A stretch of 53,530 bases of DNA. Source: Sedimentisphaerales bacterium (lineage in GTDB: Bacteria > Planctomycetota > Phycisphaerae > Sedimentisphaerales > SM23-30). This document shows, piece after piece, positions 16,878 to 26,744 of the stretch. The stretch is from positions 1 to 53,530 of the forward strand of contig JAFGKT010000043.1 of assembly GCA_016928435.1 (NCBI GenBank). The letters are read 5' to 3'. A program made the position numbers and the translations under genes. The notes beneath the pieces are model-generated. The model was not told the DNA's origin and did not search any database. It saw only the letters and a program-made list of their open reading frames with translations. Positions within the stretch are counted from its first letter, which is position 1. Every line of letters starts with the position of its first letter.

Positions 16878-17891
16878 TTATCGCAGTCGTCTAGTCGATT
16901 CACGTTCAATCAGCGACATGGGAATTTTTATGTTTTGCGGGCCGTCACTCGGCGTTTCCTGCACTATCAAATCAATCGCCCGCTCCGCCATCGCACGGAA
17001 TGGGCGTGGCACAGCCGTCAACGGCGGATGCGATAATTCACCGGTGCAGTAGCGGTTACCTATCCTAAGGTCCCCTACCGCGACAATGCCGACATCATCC
17101 GGCACGGACTTGCCCAGCTTCTTGACTATCGCAAGCACATCAAGGGCGAACATATCAGTGTCACAATAGAAAGCCACCGGTCCTTGAGCATTGTTGAGAA
17201 TCGGAATAATAGCCTCTGTTGGACACTGGACAGGCTCGGCGTAAACCAACTGCCCTTTCATACCGAAATCTCGGCAGGCCTCAAGAAAGCGTTCATCGCG
17301 ATCATCGTGGGGATCGTGTCTCAGATGACTTACAGCGATTATTTGCTGATAACCTTGCGATCGCAGGTGTTCTACTGCCTGCCTGGCACCTCCACCATAA
17401 TCAAATCGCACGGTATCAGTCTCAGCCAATTCCGGGGCCCACGTTTCCAGTAATACCAGCCGGACACCCATCCCTCGCATTTGAGCCAGGGCTTTGCTGC
17501 GTGCCGGGCTCGGATTCGTGACAACCGGCATCCAGATAATCCCATCTACCCGCCGTTCGACCGCGATCATCAGCTCATCAGCTTCCAATACCGGATCAGG
17601 AGTGGGGGTAAATTGAACCATCATTCCATAGCCAAGCTGCTTTGCGGACCGCTGCGCCGTATCCATCAGCTCAGGCGTATTCCACGGCACAACCATGCTC
17701 AAAACATGCGTCTTACCCTGAGCCAATTCCCGGGCCAGAACATTGGGGACATAATTGAGTTCTTTGGCAGCGGCTAACACCCGTTGGCGAGTTACGGGCG
17801 AATAGGAATTGTGGCTGGGGTTCCGTAGAACCTGCGACACCGTTTGCCGCGACAAATCCAGCACTTTTGCAATATCTCGGATCGTTGCCAA
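16878..17891 (-). CDS. LacI-family transcriptional regulator (locus 1)
   Basis: This is a 337-residue LacI/GalR repressor. The helix-turn-helix is at the N terminus (ATIRDIAKVLDLSRQTVSQVL) and is followed by the hinge helix (VPNVLARELAQGKT). The periplasmic-binding-like effector domain contains VDGIIWMPVV, AVEHLRSQGYQQIIAVSHL and PDDVGIVAVGDL. The start is TTG, since no ATG lies near the canonical beginning and AAAGGAAG stands upstream. It is the first gene of the minus-strand secreted-protein locus, and the upstream DNA carries ACCGGT repeats that may be its own operators. The effector is probably a sugar. Confidence 0.88.
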   Translation of the reverse strand: MATIRDIAKVLDLSRQTVSQVLRNPSHNSYSPVTRQRVLAAAKELNYVPNVLARELAQGKTHVLSMVVPWNTPELMDTAQRSAKQLGYGMMVQFTPTPDPVLEADELMIAVERRVDGIIWMPVVTNPSPARSKALAQMRGMGVRLVLLETWAPELAETDTVRFDYGGGARQAVEHLRSQGYQQIIAVSHLRHDPHDDRDERFLEACRDFGMKGQLVYAEPVQCPTEAIIPILNNAQGPVAFYCDTDMFALDVLAIVKKLGKSVPDDVGIVAVGDLRIGNRYCTGELSHPPLTAVPRPFRAMAERAIDLIVQETPSDGPQNIKIPMSLIERESTRRLR

Positions 17892-18431
17892 AATCTTTCT
17901 TCCTTTCCCAACATTCAGCGCGCCGCGCCATATATACTATACATCACACATGGCACGGACCAACATGACCGGTCACATAAAAATAAAAATGAAAAAGCCG
18001 CACCAAAAGCTGGTAGGCTATATCATCAATAGTATTACCGGTCATGTTACCGGTCATATTAACAGAGTGATAATTGCATGTCAACCCCCTGTGCGAGGTT
18101 TTTTTGACATTTTCTAAATGACGACCGATATCCAAGCGTCATAGCAGCTCAAGACGGCGGTTTAAGAGAAACCATAATTTCTTAGAACTATGGGGTTTAT
18201 GAGACGAAAACCGGAGGCACAAACAAACTAGACACAAATTGGCCAAGATGGGGTGCAAAGTAAGCATTTTTTTGCCAAATCTGTTGTTTTTTTCCTCGTC
18301 GCGAGCCGTGACAACACTGATTTTTCGGCATTCGTATTGCGTTTTGCGCAATATTTGGGCTTATCCTGGAGGTGGTAATGCCACTCAGAGGGGATTCGCG
18401 TTAGTTTGTGGATGGCCGACCATGTCGGCGT
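17892..18431. other. 540-bp intergenic region with operator-like repeats
   Basis: This stretch lies between the LacI gene start and the end of recQ. It has no gene. Its right half (18230-18370) is T-rich on the plus strand. Its left half holds three copies of a short ACCGGT-centred motif, listed separately. Confidence 0.5.
17963..18060. promoter_or_regulatory. ACCGGT-centred repeat array, candidate LacI operators
   Basis: ACATGACCGGT lies at 17963-17973 and contains the perfect palindrome TGACCGGTCA at 17966-17975. In the opposite orientation ACCGGTCATGTT (18037-18048) is followed directly by ACCGGTCATATT (18049-18060). LacI-family operators are palindromes with a central CpG, as here. The array lies 72-170 bp upstream of the LacI start codon, which fits autoregulation and control of the genes that follow. 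Confidence 0.5.
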
Positions 18432-20255
18432 CTAGGTATGCGGATTTGAGTTTTTGTTGGTATGGTAGTTTTTGATGGCGTCGAGAATGGTACGGCCGTA
18501 CTGTTCGCATTTAGCCTGGCCCACTCCTTTGACTTGGAGGAACTCGTCGAGGTTGGCGGGTTTTCTTCGGGCCATGTCTCTCAAGGCGGCGTCGCCAAAG
18601 ACAATGTACGCGGGTATTGATTTTTCTGCGGCGATGCGAGAGCGCACGGCGCGCAAGGCCTCGAACAAGCCTCTGTCAACGCCATCCCAGGAATCCTTGG
18701 CGGCCTTGGAGAGTTTGAGTTCTGGAGAATCTTTTCGTTTGGGCTGGAGCAGACGCGGAGTCGCGTTGCCTTTTAGAACGGTCCATCCTTTTGGGGTTAC
18801 GCTGAGTACATTGTATTCGCCTGTCTTGGCGATATAGCCTTGCGCTGTAAGCTGTTCGATCCAATCATGAACTATTTGTTTGGAGTAATCACTGAGCAGC
18901 GCATAGGTACTCAGTTGGTCATGCTGGTTATCGAGGATTCTATGGTCTCTTGAGCCGGTGAGGACCAGAGCGGTGTAGGCGGCACCGAAGCGTTGTTCCA
19001 GACGAATAATACACGAGAGGATTTTCTGCGCTGTGACCATAGCATCTTTGATACACTTCAATTCACCCAGGCACACATCACAGGCGTCACAAGAGTCTTT
19101 TTCGAGGTCTTGTCCGAAATATCGCGATATTTCGCGGTGTCGGCATATTGCTCCGGTGCAATAGCTATAGATACCATTAAGTTTGGTCATAGCGATTTCT
19201 TGGGCATGTTCGGGCATGTCTCTCATTAGGCCCTTCCATATGCCGTAATCACCGGGCGAATAAAACAAGCAACACTCAGCTTCGAGCCTATCCCGCCCCG
19301 CCCTACCGCTTTCCTGCTGATAATTTTCGAGCGACTTGGGCATTCCGGTATGAACAACATAGCGAACGTTGGATTTATCGATACCCATACCGAAGGCTAT
19401 GGTAGCGACGATGGTATTGACCTTTTCATTGATGAACAGTTCTTGATTTGTTTTGCGGTCCTGGTCGGACATGCCTGCGTGATATGGTGCGACACTATAT
19501 CCTTTAGCGGATAAGCCGGCGCAGAGCGAATCGACATCTTTACGTCGAATGCAATAGACTACGCCTGACTCGTGTTTGTATCGATCGATGACGGCGCAGA
19601 CTTGGTTTAATATTGATCTTCGTGTACGAACCTTATACACCAAATTAGGGCGATCAAACAAACCTACCAGGGTTTCGGGTTGTTTGAGCTTTAGCTGCAG
19701 GGCGATATCTTTGCGTACCTGCTCGGTGGCGGTGGCGGTATATGCGGCAATAGTGATATCAGGGAAGATATTCTTTAATCCACCTAACTGTCGATATTCG
19801 GGACGAAAATCATGGCCCCACATACTGACGCAATGAGCTTCATCAATAGCGATGAATGAGACCTGCGATTTTTTGAGAAAATCGATGAATCCGTCAGAGA
19901 GAAGGCGTTCAGGGGACAAATAGAGCAGCTTTAACGAGCGGTCATTTATTCGAGAGATGACGTTGTCTCGTTCATCGGGGGACATGGAACTATCGATGCG
20001 CATGGCGGCGATGCCGCAGTCGGTGAGTGCATCGACCTGATCCTTCATGAGGGATATCAAAGGCGATACGACAATAGTGAGGCCCGGCATGGTAACGGCG
20101 GGCACTTGGAAGCAGAGGGATTTTCCGCCGCCGGTCGGCAAAACTACTATGGAATCACGGCCGTTACAGACCGCATCCATGGCCTCGCGTTGCAGTGGTA
20201 AGAAACTGTCATATCCCCAATAGTTGCTTAAAGCGGCTCGGATTTTTTGCAGCAT
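18432..20255 (-). CDS. recQ: ATP-dependent DNA helicase RecQ
   Basis: This 607-residue protein is full length for RecQ. The Q-motif region (YWGYDSFLPLQREAM), Walker A TGGGKS (41-46), DEAH box (138-141), FGMGIDKSNVRYVVHTGMPK and QESGRAGRD are all present. The RecQ C-terminal zinc cluster is seen in CRHREISRYFGQDLEKDSCD plus ACDVC. A winged-helix domain and an HRDC domain (FEALRAVRSRIA to GVGQAKCEQYG) follow. RecQ unwinds 3'-tailed DNA in recombination and replication-fork repair. It is a housekeeping gene placed between two glycan loci and looks unrelated to them. No Shine-Dalgarno is obvious before the ATG. Confidence 0.95.
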   Translation of the reverse strand: MLQKIRAALSNYWGYDSFLPLQREAMDAVCNGRDSIVVLPTGGGKSLCFQVPAVTMPGLTIVVSPLISLMKDQVDALTDCGIAAMRIDSSMSPDERDNVISRINDRSLKLLYLSPERLLSDGFIDFLKKSQVSFIAIDEAHCVSMWGHDFRPEYRQLGGLKNIFPDITIAAYTATATEQVRKDIALQLKLKQPETLVGLFDRPNLVYKVRTRRSILNQVCAVIDRYKHESGVVYCIRRKDVDSLCAGLSAKGYSVAPYHAGMSDQDRKTNQELFINEKVNTIVATIAFGMGIDKSNVRYVVHTGMPKSLENYQQESGRAGRDRLEAECCLFYSPGDYGIWKGLMRDMPEHAQEIAMTKLNGIYSYCTGAICRHREISRYFGQDLEKDSCDACDVCLGELKCIKDAMVTAQKILSCIIRLEQRFGAAYTALVLTGSRDHRILDNQHDQLSTYALLSDYSKQIVHDWIEQLTAQGYIAKTGEYNVLSVTPKGWTVLKGNATPRLLQPKRKDSPELKLSKAAKDSWDGVDRGLFEALRAVRSRIAAEKSIPAYIVFGDAALRDMARRKPANLDEFLQVKGVGQAKCEQYGRTILDAIKNYHTNKNSNPHT

Positions 20256-20663
20256 AGGATCATATTATCAAGAAAACGATGTTTTTCAAGGAATTGAAAA
20301 AGCGAAAAAACGGCCGAGCGGTTGAATTTCCCGCGTTTAGACGGCATTGCGGGCCTGGGGGATTATTTTTTCATAAAGTTTTATTTTTGCTATAGATACA
20401 GACTATGAGATGGATGGAGAAAAAAAAGGCGTTGACATTTAGGGGCGATAATGCGAGAATGCTAAAAGTGGCAGTTTACTATTTGCGTAAACATTTGCGG
20501 AGCCATTTTGGAGGTTTTCGGGTAATAAATTTAAGTGTTGTTTAATCTGCGGATTCGTCGGCAGCGGCGATTCAGCAGGTCTATAATTTTTTATGGGAAA
20601 CAGTGGCGGTGTTCTGAGGTAGGAGCGCCGTCGAGGAAACTCTTTCATTAGGAGGACAGTAAA
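20256..20663. other. Divergent intergenic region with a possible promoter
   Basis: About 400 bp separate recQ from the PEP-CTERM gene and hold no gene. The only promoter-like pair seen is TTGACA at 20432-20437 and GAGAAT at 20455-20460 (17-bp spacing), pointing to the PEP-CTERM gene with a leader of about 200 bases. The -10 box is a poor match. Confidence 0.3.
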
Positions 20664-21425
20664 ATGAAGATGGCGAAATGGGTATCGATTGTGTGTGTTT
20701 TGGTTTTGGCTGCCAATGCTTTGGCTGTGTACACAGCTCATATCGGCGGATCAGCGGGGGCTACGATCTATGTTAAGGGCCCGAATTCGGGTGGTCCTGA
20801 CAATTCACCGCTGCACGAGAGCTGGGATTTGATCACACCTAGCAGTCCGAATTACCTTGGGTACTATTACAGGTTCATCTTCTACGATGGCACTCTGCAT
20901 ATTGACCCGACGGGCAAGGTTGGTTTCACCGATAAGATTTTCGGCAGCGGTAACGATTCGACGACTTATCCCGCTCCGCAGTATGGGACAGTGAACGTCG
21001 AAGGTTATTTGACTGGTATGGAACTGCGTCCTTGGAAGAACGGCTGTGATATGGAAGTGAACATTTGGGGTGACGGCCGAATAGACTTAGATAACCTATT
21101 CCAAGTTGGTGTGAACGACGGCGGCACGAATGAATGTTATGCTACTTTGAGTGACAATGGTATAGTCCAGACCGGCGACATAAGCTTCTATGGTGCGGGG
21201 AGTTTCTTGGACATCCAGGACAATGCTGCGCTTTATGTTTTGTCGAGTAATTACAGTGAGGGTGACGCGGCGGCTGATATTTTGGCCGGGCTGATCACCA
21301 ACACTAGCGGCGAAGGTTTAGTTGTATCAACTGAAGGTGACTACACGTTGATAACGACGCCTGAACCGATGACGATGATTATGCTCGGGCTAGGTGGTTT
21401 GGCTTTGATTCGCCGCCGGCGATAG
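20664..21425 (+). CDS. PEP-CTERM exported protein
   Basis: This 253-residue protein has a signal peptide (MAKWVSIVCVLVLAANALA), a beta-rich body without a recognised domain (GTVNVEGYLTGMELRPW, MEVNIWGDGRIDL) and the C-terminal sorting signal TPEPMTMIMLGLGGLALI followed by RRRR. TTAGGAGGACAG precedes the ATG. The body resembles the low-complexity beta-helical exoproteins common in planctomycetes. It stands alone between recQ and the second LacI gene. It is probably anchored or released at the cell surface by an exosortase encoded elsewhere. Confidence 0.8.
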   Translation: MKMAKWVSIVCVLVLAANALAVYTAHIGGSAGATIYVKGPNSGGPDNSPLHESWDLITPSSPNYLGYYYRFIFYDGTLHIDPTGKVGFTDKIFGSGNDSTTYPAPQYGTVNVEGYLTGMELRPWKNGCDMEVNIWGDGRIDLDNLFQVGVNDGGTNECYATLSDNGIVQTGDISFYGAGSFLDIQDNAALYVLSSNYSEGDAAADILAGLITNTSGEGLVVSTEGDYTLITTPEPMTMIMLGLGGLALIRRRR

Positions 21426-21473
21426 CGTAACTAAGCGGGTTTCTTTTGGATGCGTCCGAGAGAATCCCGAGTT

Positions 21474-21508
21474 GAGAAGCGTCCGCGGAATGGGCGAGGG
21501 CGCTTCTC
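21474..21508 (+). terminator. Hairpin after the PEP-CTERM gene
   Basis: GAGAAGCG (21474-21481) pairs perfectly with CGCTTCTC (21501-21508) across a 19-base loop, 49 bases past the stop codon. An AT-rich stretch (ATATATTTCT) follows instead of a pure T run, so it is a plausible but weak terminator before the LacI gene. Confidence 0.4.
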
Positions 21509-21705
21509 ATATATTTCTGTTGCGACAGCGGCGAAAGACAAGGCGTTGATTGCTGAATTGGCAGCGAGTACTCCGCAGTACACCAGGCGAGGCCGAATAA
21601 ATGCTTTTAGCATCGCATGCGGTGCAAGCGTTCAATTGCAGGCTTGGTGTGGAGTCGCTGTTTATACATCTAACGTCTAGATATTACCAAACAACCAGAG
21701 AAGCG

Positions 21706-22740
21706 ATGAGTAGTAAATCAACAGTCAGTTTACGCGAAATAGCCGAGAAGACGCGTTTGTCGGTAACAACGGTTTCGCGGGCATTGCGCCGTCGGGGAGA
21801 GATCTCTGAAGAAACTCGACGGCGAGTCCTGGAGGCAGCGGAGAGCATGCGTTACCGGCCTAACCTTCTGGTTCAGGGGATTCAGACTGGCAAGACGCGT
21901 ACGATGGGGGTAATGGTTCCGCCTTATGATTCTTATTGGACGGATGTGCTATATGGGATTCACGAGGAAATGACGGCGGCGGATCATGTTTATATCAACG
22001 CGTGGTGCGAACAAGAAGACGAGGACGAGTATTACAGTGCGTTCATGCTTCAACAACTGCATCGGCTGATCGACCGTCGTGTTGACGGGGTAATAGTATG
22101 GCCTCATTTGGCACCGCTTTATACCGAGCATATCGAGGAGTTGGAGTGTCGGAATTTGCCGGTGGTTACGGTTGACCATGAGATTCCGCTGGGCGACGCG
22201 GTTGAGACCGATGAGAATTCGGGGGCAGTCGCAGTAGCGCAGCATCTGCTGGATTTAGGTCATATGAATATAGCGCAGGTGGCATGGGATGATTCGTACA
22301 AATGGGCTCAGCGTCGGCGGTTGTATTTTGAGCAGGAGATAAAGGCCAGTGACGCCAATTATGTGACGGTGGTTACGCATTGTGATGAGGAGGTTGGACG
22401 GTTGACTCGGGAGTTGATGGATCGCGATCCGCGTCCCACGGCGATATTCGCGTGCAGTGACCGGGTAGCGCGGCTGATTTATCGCACACTGGGCGAGTTG
22501 GGGTTACGGATACCAGATGATGTTTCGGTGGTTGGTTTCGCGGATTTGGATTTTGCGCAATGGATGGCACCGGCGTTAACGACAGTGCGACAAGATGGGC
22601 GAAAGATGGGCAAAGCCGCGGCGCGGTTGTTGATTGATAGATCGGAAGGAAAGGCAGTTAAGGGCAAACCAAACGTCGTACAGGTAGCGTGCGAATTGAT
22701 TGTGCGTGATTCGACCGCCAAGCCTAGTACGACCAACTAA
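21706..22740 (+). CDS. LacI-family transcriptional regulator (locus 2)
   Basis: This is a 344-residue LacI/GalR protein starting at the ATG at 21706, with GAGAAG upstream; the open frame reaches back to 21601 without family similarity. The helix-turn-helix is VSLREIAEKTRLSVTTVSRAL, and the hinge is RPNLLVQGIQTGKTRTMGV. The effector domain contains VDGVIVWPHL, VAQHLLDLGHMNIAQVAW and IPDDVSVVGFADLDFAQWM. It lies 22 bp upstream of the large secreted protein at 22763 and heads the plus-strand glycan locus, so it probably controls that locus in response to a sugar. It is only distantly similar to the LacI protein of locus 1. Confidence 0.9.
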   Translation: MSSKSTVSLREIAEKTRLSVTTVSRALRRRGEISEETRRRVLEAAESMRYRPNLLVQGIQTGKTRTMGVMVPPYDSYWTDVLYGIHEEMTAADHVYINAWCEQEDEDEYYSAFMLQQLHRLIDRRVDGVIVWPHLAPLYTEHIEELECRNLPVVTVDHEIPLGDAVETDENSGAVAVAQHLLDLGHMNIAQVAWDDSYKWAQRRRLYFEQEIKASDANYVTVVTHCDEEVGRLTRELMDRDPRPTAIFACSDRVARLIYRTLGELGLRIPDDVSVVGFADLDFAQWMAPALTTVRQDGRKMGKAAARLLIDRSEGKAVKGKPNVVQVACELIVRDSTAKPSTTN

Positions 22741-22762
22741 AAGAGGCTCAGGAGGATATCAT

Positions 22763-25700
22763 ATGCGGTTCAGATCTTACTTAACGTATTGTGTGCTATT
22801 GCTTATCGCGGTTTTGGCACAAACGGGGTGGACAGACGTAACTGTGACTACGGCTGACGGTCAAGGTGCGGACACTTGGGTGAATTATTTTCATCAGACG
22901 ACGAACTACGGTACAGATTTTGGGTTTTATCTGTCCAAGAACTATGTTGGCTATATGAGATTTGACCTGAGCGGCATTGGAGATTCTCCGGTTATTAACT
23001 CGACAGAGACTCTGCTATCGTTTTATGGCAGTCCTGATCCGAATCAATCGCCGGGGTTTAATGACACATTGACGATTTACGGTTTGGCGGACGGCTGCGA
23101 CGATTGGGACGAGATGACGCTGACCTACGCGAACGCGCCTCACATCGCAAATCCGGTATCGGATCATCCATCGCTAACAAAGCTGGGGACGGTTAGCTAT
23201 ACAGATGACGATGAAGGTTTGATAGAATTAGTGCCGGAAGGTACGGCGATGGTTGATTTTCTGAACAATCGCGGTCCTGACGGGTTGGTGACGATTATCA
23301 TAGCTTCGGAACGATTCGATGCAGGATATTACTTTTCGACGAAGGAAGACCACGGCGACGCGAGCGAAGCGCCGTTTTTGGTGGTTAAGACAGGGACTGG
23401 TTCAATTATACATAATAATTGGGTGGGAAATACGAGTAATAATTGGGATGTCGCGGACAATTGGCTCAATGAAGACAGCCTTCCTGACGTTCCAGATGTA
23501 AATGATGTGGCGTATCTGGCCAGCGGTACGAATTATCCGGTGGTTGTCAATTCGACCGTTATCGCGGGCAAGCTGTTTGTGGCTACGGGCGGGTTGGAGT
23601 TAGTTAGCGGTTCGCTGACGTTGAGTTCGCCGGTGGTGGCGGTGGCTGATGGTGTGACGATTGATATAACGGGCGGCGAATTGAGAATAGACGCTGACGC
23701 GCGGGGCTTGATCGGAGCGTTGATAGACGACGGTAAGATCGTGACTAGCAATGCCGGTGAAGAGCCCTGTGCGGTATATGAAGGCGGGCAAACGATTGTG
23801 GGGACTCGTACGGCGGTTCCATATTTGCATTGGGGCATCGAGATTGTTTCCGCTGACGGACCGACGGGCTCCAGCAGTGATCCAGCGGAGAACTGTGTGA
23901 ATCACAGCGGCATATCAGGAGATTACCATGCGCGTTACCACGCATACAGCAATTCTTGGTACGCCAAGGATATCGGGTACTTGACCGAGCCTTGTTTGGT
24001 ATTGGAGTTCGATCACGTTTATGAATTAACGGACATGTGGGTATGGAATTACGAGGACAGCCTTAAGGGGTACGCATGGAAGCAGGTACGTATAGAGTAT
24101 TCGACGGATGGTGTTAATTACTATACGTTAATGAACGGCATGCTGGATGAATGGACTTTCGCGATGGGTGCGAAAGACGGCAGCGCGACGGATGTGATTC
24201 CGTTCGCGGGCACGCCGGTCCGATATCTACGCATGGGCGCGGTCGGGGGCCCAGGCGTAGGTAATTACGGGGTTATAGACCGTTATATTCTGCGTGAGCT
24301 GCGATTCTATCATCAGGGGATGTGGGACAGTCCCATAGCGACAGAGCCGGAGCCGGGACTTGACACGGAAGTAAACATAGACGCTGATTTGAGCTGGGTT
24401 CCCGGTGACGGCGCGGTTACGGGACAGGATGTTTGGTTTGGCACGACGGCTGGGGGAATGGTAAAGATCGGAGACAATATTGGGGCGTGGGTTAACTCCT
24501 TTGCTTTGAGTTATCTCGATAACGAGCAGGACTACTATTGGCGTATCGACGGGCGCAATGGCGCGGTGGTTACGACGGGTGATGTGTGGCACTTTACGGC
24601 TCGGGCGCGGTTGATATATCCGGACGGCGGGATTATATCAGCGACGGAATCGCGAGCGGCGTGGGGCAACTCAGGCACTTATGGGTCTCACAGAACCGTT
24701 GACGGCAGCGGGATGGACGGTGATGTACACGAGGTTGCCGCGGCGCCCGCCGGTACATATTGGTATGCGCGGCAAGATATCAACCACCCCGAATACCCAG
24801 ACTACGAAGGCACAGCTCTGAACGCATGGGCGCAGTTTGACTTTGACGACGTTTATTACCTAGATGAACTGTGGGTATGGAATTGTGATGCGGCTGAGAG
24901 TACAAGCGACCGGGCGTTCAAGCGGGTACAGATAGAATACTCGGCGTTGGATAATCCGGACCCGGAGGAGCCTAACGACTGGACGACTTTGATGGACGGC
25001 GCTAATCCCTACTTTATATGGACCAAGGGCGCTAACGGCGAGCATTCGGATGAAGTGCTGTTCGGCAATGTTCCAGCCAGGCATATACGGATTAGTTCGA
25101 TTGGAGGCATTGGGGTCGGCAACTATGGTTCTTTGTGGGGCTATTGGCTAAACGAACTACGGTTCTATTACAACACAAGTCCGCAAGCTACGGCGCCAAG
25201 TCCGAGTAACGGTGCGATAGCGAACATAGACGCCCAATTACGCTGGCGTCCGGGCAGCGGCGGGGTGACGGGGCAAGATGTGTGGTTCGGGCCGGCCGGC
25301 GGTCCTTTGGTGAAGGTTGGTGATAATATTGGGCCGGACGTTACGACGTTTTCGGTTGAGTTGGACAATCTGCAGGATTATGCGTGGCGGATTGACGGGC
25401 GAGACGGCGCGATCGTGACAACAGGTAATGAATGGGAGTTTTCGACGAAGGCTTGGCTGCGTTGGAATCCGGGGGGTGAAGGCGTGGTCGCGGGGTTCGG
25501 CTCGGAAGGTGACGGCGGGACTCCGGGAGATCGAGCGGTTAATGAGAGCGGTATATACAATGAACACCTGCACGCGAGTTTCTCATGGAGCAATAGCTGG
25601 TACCATCGTTATCCAGCGACGCTGGATGAGCCGCCTTTGGATATTGAGTTTGACAAGCCTTATCAGCTTACTGAAATGTGGGTGTGGAACCACGATGGTA

Positions 25701-26719
25701 CAACATCAACAGAGGCAGCGATCGCGATTCAGCGGCTGAAGGTTGAATATTCGCTGGACGGCACAAACTATACCACGGTGATGGACGGCGCTAACCCATA
25801 CTTTGTGCTGCCCCACGGCAATACCGACGGCACGCACGATACAGTGATAGACTTTGGCGGAGTGGTGGCGCGGTATGTGCGACTGACCCCCGTAGGTGGT
25901 ATCGGGCTGGGCAACTATGGTTCGGTTTATGGGTACAAGCTGCGCGAGGTGCGGTTCTTCTACAAGCGTCTGGGCGAATCGGATATCTCGGGGATTGAGG
26001 GTATTCCTGACGGGACGGTCGGCGTGCAGGATTTGGTGAGGTTGGGCGCGGACTGGCTGCATATCGAAAGCGAAGTTACCGGTGAGTTGTCGGTGGATGA
26101 TTTTGAGTCGGGGTTGGGTAACTGGCTGATACTCGATCCGGGGTCGCAGAACACAACGACAATAAGCGTGGAGACGAGCATTGTACATAGCGGCAGTCAG
26201 TCGATGCGGGTTGATTACGACCAAACAGCGGTCGAAGAGAATCCGACGTGTTGGGTGTTGTGTGCACTGCCGGGCGGTTCTGTTGATTTGAGTGATTATG
26301 ACAGGCTCGAGATATGGCAATACAACGCGGAGGGTAATGCGCCGGTTACGTATCGGCAGATCGAGTTTGGCGCGCAGTCGGGTCTGGATATCGAGAGTTT
26401 AGGGATTATCAGCGCGGACGAGGACTGCGGGACTTACGCTGATCAGATGGTTACACCTTCGCAGCAGTGGTTCTTGTGGAGTATCGAGATACCGACTCTT
26501 ATTCGGCCGAACCTTACATCGGTTGATGGATTTGTGATACGCGCCGACCACGTGCCCGAAGGCAGCAACGCGGGCACAAGCACGGTTTACTACGACGATA
26601 TTAGGTTTGTTAAGGACCATTGCGCAGCTGATCCGGTGGGAGATATAAACGGCGACTGCGCGAGCGACATTAGCGATTTCGCGGTTATGAGTAGTGAGTG
26701 GCTGCAAGACAGTAATTGA
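22763..26719 (+). CDS. Giant secreted DNRLRE-discoidin-FN3 protein with dockerin-like repeats
   Basis: From the ATG at 22763, behind AGGAGGATATCAT, the protein is 1318 residues with a signal peptide (YLTYCVLLLIAVLAQTGW). In order there is a DNRLRE domain (about 24-200), a beta-helical segment (220-345), and three discoidin (F5/8 type C-like) domains at about 362-516, 616-802 and 894-1066. FN3-like linkers with VTGQDVWFG separate them at about 535-615 and 812-895. A dockerin-like segment (about 1072-1102), a jelly-roll domain typical of carbohydrate-binding modules (DDFESGLGNWLILDPGS onward) and a terminal dockerin-like segment (GDINGDCASDISDFAVM) follow. No catalytic domain is evident, so it is probably a glycan-binding or scaffold protein. 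It is followed closely by a prepilin-like gene. Confidence 0.75.
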   Translation: MRFRSYLTYCVLLLIAVLAQTGWTDVTVTTADGQGADTWVNYFHQTTNYGTDFGFYLSKNYVGYMRFDLSGIGDSPVINSTETLLSFYGSPDPNQSPGFNDTLTIYGLADGCDDWDEMTLTYANAPHIANPVSDHPSLTKLGTVSYTDDDEGLIELVPEGTAMVDFLNNRGPDGLVTIIIASERFDAGYYFSTKEDHGDASEAPFLVVKTGTGSIIHNNWVGNTSNNWDVADNWLNEDSLPDVPDVNDVAYLASGTNYPVVVNSTVIAGKLFVATGGLELVSGSLTLSSPVVAVADGVTIDITGGELRIDADARGLIGALIDDGKIVTSNAGEEPCAVYEGGQTIVGTRTAVPYLHWGIEIVSADGPTGSSSDPAENCVNHSGISGDYHARYHAYSNSWYAKDIGYLTEPCLVLEFDHVYELTDMWVWNYEDSLKGYAWKQVRIEYSTDGVNYYTLMNGMLDEWTFAMGAKDGSATDVIPFAGTPVRYLRMGAVGGPGVGNYGVIDRYILRELRFYHQGMWDSPIATEPEPGLDTEVNIDADLSWVPGDGAVTGQDVWFGTTAGGMVKIGDNIGAWVNSFALSYLDNEQDYYWRIDGRNGAVVTTGDVWHFTARARLIYPDGGIISATESRAAWGNSGTYGSHRTVDGSGMDGDVHEVAAAPAGTYWYARQDINHPEYPDYEGTALNAWAQFDFDDVYYLDELWVWNCDAAESTSDRAFKRVQIEYSALDNPDPEEPNDWTTLMDGANPYFIWTKGANGEHSDEVLFGNVPARHIRISSIGGIGVGNYGSLWGYWLNELRFYYNTSPQATAPSPSNGAIANIDAQLRWRPGSGGVTGQDVWFGPAGGPLVKVGDNIGPDVTTFSVELDNLQDYAWRIDGRDGAIVTTGNEWEFSTKAWLRWNPGGEGVVAGFGSEGDGGTPGDRAVNESGIYNEHLHASFSWSNSWYHRYPATLDEPPLDIEFDKPYQLTEMWVWNHDGTTSTEAAIAIQRLKVEYSLDGTNYTTVMDGANPYFVLPHGNTDGTHDTVIDFGGVVARYVRLTPVGGIGLGNYGSVYGYKLREVRFFYKRLGESDISGIEGIPDGTVGVQDLVRLGADWLHIESEVTGELSVDDFESGLGNWLILDPGSQNTTTISVETSIVHSGSQSMRVDYDQTAVEENPTCWVLCALPGGSVDLSDYDRLEIWQYNAEGNAPVTYRQIEFGAQSGLDIESLGIISADEDCGTYADQMVTPSQQWFLWSIEIPTLIRPNLTSVDGFVIRADHVPEGSNAGTSTVYYDDIRFVKDHCAADPVGDINGDCASDISDFAVMSSEWLQDSN

Positions 26720-26744
26720 GTTTCTATTGTTACAGGAAACTGGA

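Noticed and set aside
25706..26320. 204-codon antisense open frame in the discoidin protein gene
   Set aside because: It is rich in Arg, His and Pro as expected for the reverse of GC-biased codons, and the plus strand codes for recognisable repeats.
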